Shown in pieces: positions 1 through 6,100 of a stretch of DNA of 8,655 nt (positions within the stretch are counted from its first letter, which is position 1; every line of letters begins with the position of its first letter). The stretch covers positions 1 through 8,655 of the forward strand of contig WJKZ01000062.1 of NCBI GenBank assembly GCA_014728785.1, written 5' to 3'. The notes below the pieces were generated by a model. The model was not told the origin of the DNA. It worked only from the letters and a program-made list of their open reading frames with translations, and ran no database searches. The translations under genes were made by a program, and so were the position numbers. The DNA comes from Candidatus Omnitrophota bacterium (GTDB lineage: Bacteria > Omnitrophota > Gorgyraeia > Duberdicusellales > 4484-171).

Positions 1-1
1 C

Positions 2-121
2 TGGGCTGACAGTAAAGAAGAATTCCTGCTTACCATGAGAAGGCTGGTAGCCCGGTTCTCCATAGCTATATTCAGCAATGTGTTAAGAGACATAGAGGAG
101 GCAGATGAACCGTCTTCAGGA
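2..121 (+). other. C-terminal tail of an upstream module, unrecognised
   Basis: Residues 1-40 precede the first boundary peptide. They contain a mixed hydrophobic and charged helical stretch (MRRLVARFSIAIFSNVL) followed by an acidic, Ser/Pro-containing linker (EEADEPSSG). This looks like the last helix of a domain that lies mostly outside the window. No family can be assigned from so short a piece. Confidence 0.5.
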
Positions 122-3100
122 CTGACCTCTTTTAGCGGAGGAGCAAGAGAGATTTTTTCCCGCAGCTTCCTGCACAGGCCACATGACGCCAGTCCTGCTT
201 TTAGGGATAAATACTTTTTAGTTTTCGCAAGTGATTTGCCTTATTTTAGAGATGAAGTAAGAAATTTGCCGGTTGTGGAGAGGCGGGTCACTCATCTGTC
301 TGCCCTGGGTTTGGCCAAAGCAAAAAGAAATAATCCTGACCTTACTTTCGGCGGTATTGCTGTTCCTGCTCCGGGCAGTAAATATGGCTTTAAAATTATC
401 TCCGATATATCATTACGGCAGATTCTCCAGCATCTCAACGGTATAGGCCCGGTTTTAGCCGATATTGTCGTAGCGCGCCTGCAGCGGTTAAAGACAAGAA
501 GCCAGCCTTTGGATATTGAGAATTTCAGAGTGCATGGAAAGATAGGTGACAGGCGTTTAGAAATAATTGAACCTTTTATAGAAGAAATATCTTCAGGAAA
601 TTTAAAAACAAAGCTTACCTCCAGGTCCGGAGGGCAAAAGACTATAGCCATATTCCATTACCGGATAGGGAAGACCGACGGCGTATCTTTAGAGGTAGCT
701 AAACGTAAAAAGATGCTTGAAGAGATGGGGCACAGAGTTATTCTTGTAGCCGGCCCCAGACAGGTAGGAGCAGATTATGTTATCGATGAATTAGAGTTCG
801 CAAACGAACCGATATCTTCTATTACCCGCAATGCAATTGAAGAACTTAGTGGATTTAGTCCCGGGGAACTTGAGAGAGAGATTTTTAATATTGCCGATAG
901 AATCCAGCCGCAGATAAGGCGAATTCTGGAAAGAGAGAACATAGAAGTTATGTACATACACAATATGCTTTCTATGCCATTAAATCTTGGAGCCAGCATT
1001 GCTCTGGTGAGAGAGATTGAAAGGACAGGTATCCCTGCCGTAGGACTTCACCATGATTTTTACTGGGAGGGCGATATCGAGACTAATCCAACCTGCACCC
1101 GGGTAGAAGAACTGATAGAGGAGTACTTGGTACCCAATTTAGACAATGTCCTACATATCACTATTAATACTCTTAATCACGATAAACTCTTGAGAGAAAG
1201 GGGAATAAAGGCGCAGGTCAATTATGACGTATTTGACTTTGACCAGCCGGCGTGGGTCGTGGATGATTTTAACAGTGACTTCAGGGGCCGTTTCGGAATA
1301 AAAGATAATGATTTGGTAGTGCTCCAGGCTACAAGGATTGTTCCCAACAAGGCAATAGAATGTGCGATAGATTTTGTAAGAAGATTAGAGGAGGAAAGAA
1401 GCAAACTCGAAGGCAGACGACTGTATAGCGGGCAGATATTCAGCGAAGAGAGTTCTATTGTACTGGTCTTAGCAGGATATGCCGAAGATTCTCGGCTTTG
1501 GTATGAACAGGAATTAGCCCGGATTGCCGAAGAAGCTGGTATTAACATTGTTTTTGCCGGAGATTGGATTGAGAGGAAAAGAGGCTATAGAGAAGGAGAA
1601 AAGATTTATTCTCTTTGGGATGCTTATACAGCCTGCGATATCGTGACTTACCCCAGTATTTGGGAAGGCTGGGGCAATCAGTTTATAGAAGCAGTTTTTG
1701 GCGGAAAAATCATTGTAATGGTTGAGTATCTTGTATATCAGCAGGATATAGCTAAGGAAGGATATAAAGTTATTTCTTTAGGCTCTGATTTTGAATTATA
1801 TAAGAAAGGGGAGCATTATTTCTGTAAATTACCCGAAGCAGCAGTAGAAAGAGCAGTGAATGAGGCAATCGAAATATTGCTTGATAGAAAACTTTATCAC
1901 CGGATTGTTAAAACTAATCGGTATCTTGGCAGAATCCACCACTCTTACCAGGTTTTGAGGCGGTATTTAGAAGCATCACTTCGGTGGGCCGAATCATTAC
2001 AAGCCGAGATTCTTGATACAAACGAGGTTTCTTTGGTCTCTAAATCAGGTGGTCATTCAGATAAATTATCCGAGGACTCTTTGGTCGCCTCCCCAGCCGA
2101 TGAGAGTCCCGGATTGTCTTTATCTAATCATAGATTTTACTCTTCTCTTGTCTCCGTTTTAAAAACAGCTGTTCCTGTTTTGGCTATTTTAGCTTCTTTC
2201 GTTTTTCCGGCCCGTGCCTTTGCTTTTGACGGCGGCCCGATCGGAGAAGGAGAATTTTTAGGAGAAGCAGGTCCAATATTTATCCTCATAGCTTTAATTG
2301 TAGCCAGCGGGCTGATTATCGGGATTATAAAAGCCGCAATAAGCAGCGGCAAGAATGTTTTTGTAGCATTTTTTGAAATTTTATTCGCAAAAATTCTTTT
2401 TGGAAAATCAGGGATGTTTGTAATTATCGGTAAAATTCTCCTGGCACCGTTTAAAGCAATAAATTTAATACGGACCTGGAAAATGGGCTGCGGTTTAGGG
2501 ATAGGCTTGGCAGCAGTTGCTGCGGCATTCGCTTTCCTTTATGTCGGCGCAACAGATATAGAGTTTCAGGAACATACTGTTGTTATGGCGGTATTTGCCG
2601 GTTCCGCCTTATTGATAGCTTTGGCGTTTGCCGGGATAGGTATTAAAGGATTAGGTAAAGGCACAACTCCCGTTGAGCACGGCGTAGATATAACAAAGAA
2701 GATATTTAAACTTCTGGGAATAGGGTTACCGGGCTTAATTATCTTGGCTTTGATACTCGCTGCAACAGGCAATTACGGTGAAACCATATTCGGCTATAGC
2801 TGGTACGGAATAGATTTTAATTTCATGGAATTCCTGGAAGGTATGGGTGTGTGGATTATAATCGGGTTGACTTTGGCAGGAGTAGGTATCTTTGGATTTC
2901 TCAAAAAAGGAATTAAATTTACCGGTATGTTTGGAAGGTTTTTTATTATAGTAGTATCGTTTTTTATTATGGGTGGTTGCGGCCTGCTTTATGTATATTC
3001 TCAGGGAGCCCAGCCGGTTGACCCGGGAAGCGCGTATCTCGGCAACAGAATTAGCGGTATAGGAAAGTTCAGTTTACACTGGACAATTATAGGTATAATT

Positions 3101-6100
3101 ACCGCTATTATTAGTATGATCGGTCTTTTTTCTTTGGTCGCGAACAAAAGTAAAGCAAGCGGCGGAAAATTACTACTGGTTCTTTTAGGTATACCAACAG
3201 CCGTTGGCTTAGGAGTTTTGCTTATAACTTCTTGGCTGAATGTTTTGCCAATTATAGTTTGCGGAGCGGCGTTACTTTTAACTATAGGTTTGCGCCGTCT
3301 AAAACAGGGAAGTTTTAGCTTCAAAACATTTTTGATTTTAGGCGGAATTGTAACTATAGGTATACTTTGGTTTATTTCACCTTCTTTTCCCGACCTTAGC
3401 GAAACGGTAAACGAGTGGATGGGTTATGTTACCCCCTCACCTACCCCCATACCGCCAACGGCGACTCCGACACCGCTGCCTACGGCGACTCCTCAGCCTA
3501 CCGCTACAGCGATTGCTACGGCGGTAAGCAATGCGGCAGCAACATCTACTTCTTCATCGGAAGTATTTTCTAACGTCAATCCTTTATTACCAATTTGCGC
3601 CCCGTTTGTACCGGGCCTGGTAGTATTAGCAATAATCCTTATTTCAAGAAGAGTAAGATCGTTAACTCCGATTTCTCAACTTATTGCTGCGGGCGTATAT
3701 AAGGTAAAGATGAAGGATGATATATCCCGTCATTTTATGTATATGTTCAGAAATACCTGGGATGTTGCGACAGAGGAATTAATCAGGCAAAAAGGGATAA
3801 GAGGCCCGCCTTGTGTTTTAAGATTCTTGGCTTTATTTTTACCGGTTGCCCGTAGTATTAATAGTGAAATCGAATGGAATATCTCTTCTTTATTAAGAGA
3901 TTCCCTCCCTCAAGAGGTTGTAGATTCCGTGGAAAAACATGAGGAGGCACATAATAAAAGGTTAGGAGAAGCAGGAGCAATAAGAAGCCAGGCCGAAAAA
4001 TGTAAAAAATTAGGAAACAGGAATTCTCTTACAGCTTCTTCCGGAGGCCATGATTACCATTTAATGCCTCTTTCTCACGGACCCGAACCTTTATCCGAAC
4101 CGGTCGTTGTTCCTTCCTTAGACGAAGTATTCGGCAGATTAACTTCTTTTTATGAAATAGAAGCCCGTATCGGTTTGCATCAATTAAGGACCCATGATTT
4201 CGGCGTATGGTTTAGGAGGATTCTGAGGAAAAACATGATTGACTTAAGTTTCCCGGCAAAAGTCAAAGAAGGAGAGAGTATAGAGTTAACTGTTGAGGTA
4301 GATGTATCAGATTGCGGTATAAGATTTCCCGAGGTCCGCTCTTCTCTTGTTAAACTCTTATCAGATAGAATAGAAGGGGTAGTCTCCCACACAAAGGACA
4401 GCAAAAGAACTCAATGGACTTATCTTTTACCGGAAAAAACAGAAGTTAATGAAGACACCATAATTTACACCTTCAATATACCGACCTTGAGTATAAAAAG
4501 AGCTAACCAGGCGGTAGAATTCGTTTTTGGAGTTACAAGAAAAGGTAGAATTTATACAGGCGCCTCGTCTCAAATGTACGGAGACGGTGAATGGTTATGG
4601 GCTAACGGCGGAATTGGAGATAACCATGTTGTTTATTTGAGCCGGATGTCTTTTGAGGAATTTATCGAGCAGGTACAAGAGCTAATAGGCATAGATATAT
4701 TCAACCGGCAGGATTTAACCGAAGCTTTAAATAAGTTTTATTATCGCCAAGTTGTAGATGGCCGTATTTTAGACGGATTTGTTAATCTTTTGCGCAGAAT
4801 AAGGTCAGATTATTATTTTAACGGAGACGAGATTTACAGAGAGAAAGTTATCACGGCAATTTTTATTTTAACAGATTCACAAACTCCCCGCTTTTTAATA
4901 AAACTTATGCAGGGATTTTTAGCCGGAGTCCAAAGATCATCGGCTTTATCGTACCTGAATAGAAAAGTAGCGGATTCGAGACAAGAAAAGTATGCAGATT
5001 CTCAAGGCAGTGGTGTTCCGGTTCGGTTATCCAGCACTCCAAAAGAGGCAGGATATTTTACTTCTTCAGCCGGCGGGCATGTAACTGCGGAAAATTTAAA
5101 AAGTACCCTCCGGGAGGTACGAATAGAACATCATCTTCTCTGCTTTCTGGAGAGTAGACTGAATCAGAGCGATAACCGTGAAAAGTCGGAGTCCTTAATT
5201 GCCGTACTCCTTAATATCTTTATTTCCGAGGGCTTAAGCATATATTCTTTTAATTCTGTAATGGCCAGTTTTCTCAGCAGTGAGAATATGGAAGAAACCT
5301 GCAAGGGCTCAATAGAATTAATGTCTGCTTTTGTTGCCACAGGAATAGATGTTGATTCGGCAGTTTCGCTTCTTGAGATGGCTTTAAAAGGAAAAGATTT
5401 CGTTAAGGCCTATCCATCTGTAATTGAGCTTATAGATAACTGGAGAAGAGAAGGTATAGGTACTGATAATCTTGCTTATGTTCTCAGGTGTGTTCTTTCC
5501 TGCGGTAATGTTGAGCTATCAGCATTACAGGTGAAAAATTCCCTTACAGAAGTAAGAATTTTCTTTTCGGTATTTGCCGATAAAGAAATGGAAGATGATT
5601 TGTTGCAGCTCCTTTTTTCTTTGGCGATGGATTCAAACAATATGATAAAGATGCTGCAGAAATTAACTGAAGCAGTTGACGATATTCGTTTCGTAGTCGG
5701 AGCTTTTGAAGAGACCCTTAATAAGTACTTTTTATTTAGAATCTTATCAGGAGCTTTAAAACAGGAGAGCAGAATATCAAAATTGATATCTTTAAGAGAG
5801 GCGCATTCAGAGGTGGCAGAAGCGGCAGCTTCCTTATCAGGTCAAAGGATACGCATTATAGGGTCGGCTTTGGAAGGATTGGTCTGGAGTCAAGATATAA
5901 GAGCAAATTCCATAGCTTTATCTACAGTCTCTGAAGATTTAAAAGATTTAATAGAGTTGCTTGCCGTAATAGATTTTTCTGAAGAAAGGATAGAAAGAAT
6001 GGTTATGCGCATCACTGCTTCTTCTGACGTAAAAGGAGCGGTGTATGCTCTAAGGTCTTTTATTGTAACTTCTGAAGATTGCGAATTAGATAATACATAC

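Larger units (their letters stand above)
2260..3655 (+). other. Polytopic membrane domain, about 12 transmembrane helices
   Basis: Residues about 753-1218 are overwhelmingly hydrophobic and Gly-rich. I count about twelve membrane helices, including GPIFILIALIVASGLIIGII, GLGIGLAAVAAAFAFLYVGA, TVVMAVFAGSALLIALAFAG, GIGLPGLIILALILAATG, VWIIIGLTLAGVGIFGF, FFIIVVSFFIMGGCGLLYVY, TIIGIITAIISMIGLFSLVA, LLVLLGIPTAVGLGVLLIT, VLPIIVCGAALLLTIGL, FLILGGIVTIGILWFI and VPGLVVLAIILI. The helices come as hairpins with Lys-rich ends (KGLGKG, LKKG, NKSK, RRLKQG), suggesting that the hairpin ends face the cytoplasm by the positive-inside rule. No conserved charged residues typical of transporters are seen inside the helices, so a transport role is not supported. 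The domain may anchor the giant protein. No family recognised. Confidence 0.8.

Noticed and set aside
2927..3010. Lipoprotein lipobox around the Gly-Gly-Cys in the membrane domain
   Set aside because: It is in the middle of a polytopic chain, preceded by many helices. A lipobox functions only near an exported N-terminus.
3431..3526. Pro/Thr repeat as evidence for a Chloroflexota origin
   Set aside because: Such linkers are common in Chloroflexota but occur in many phyla. Low-complexity sequence alone is not a taxonomic marker.
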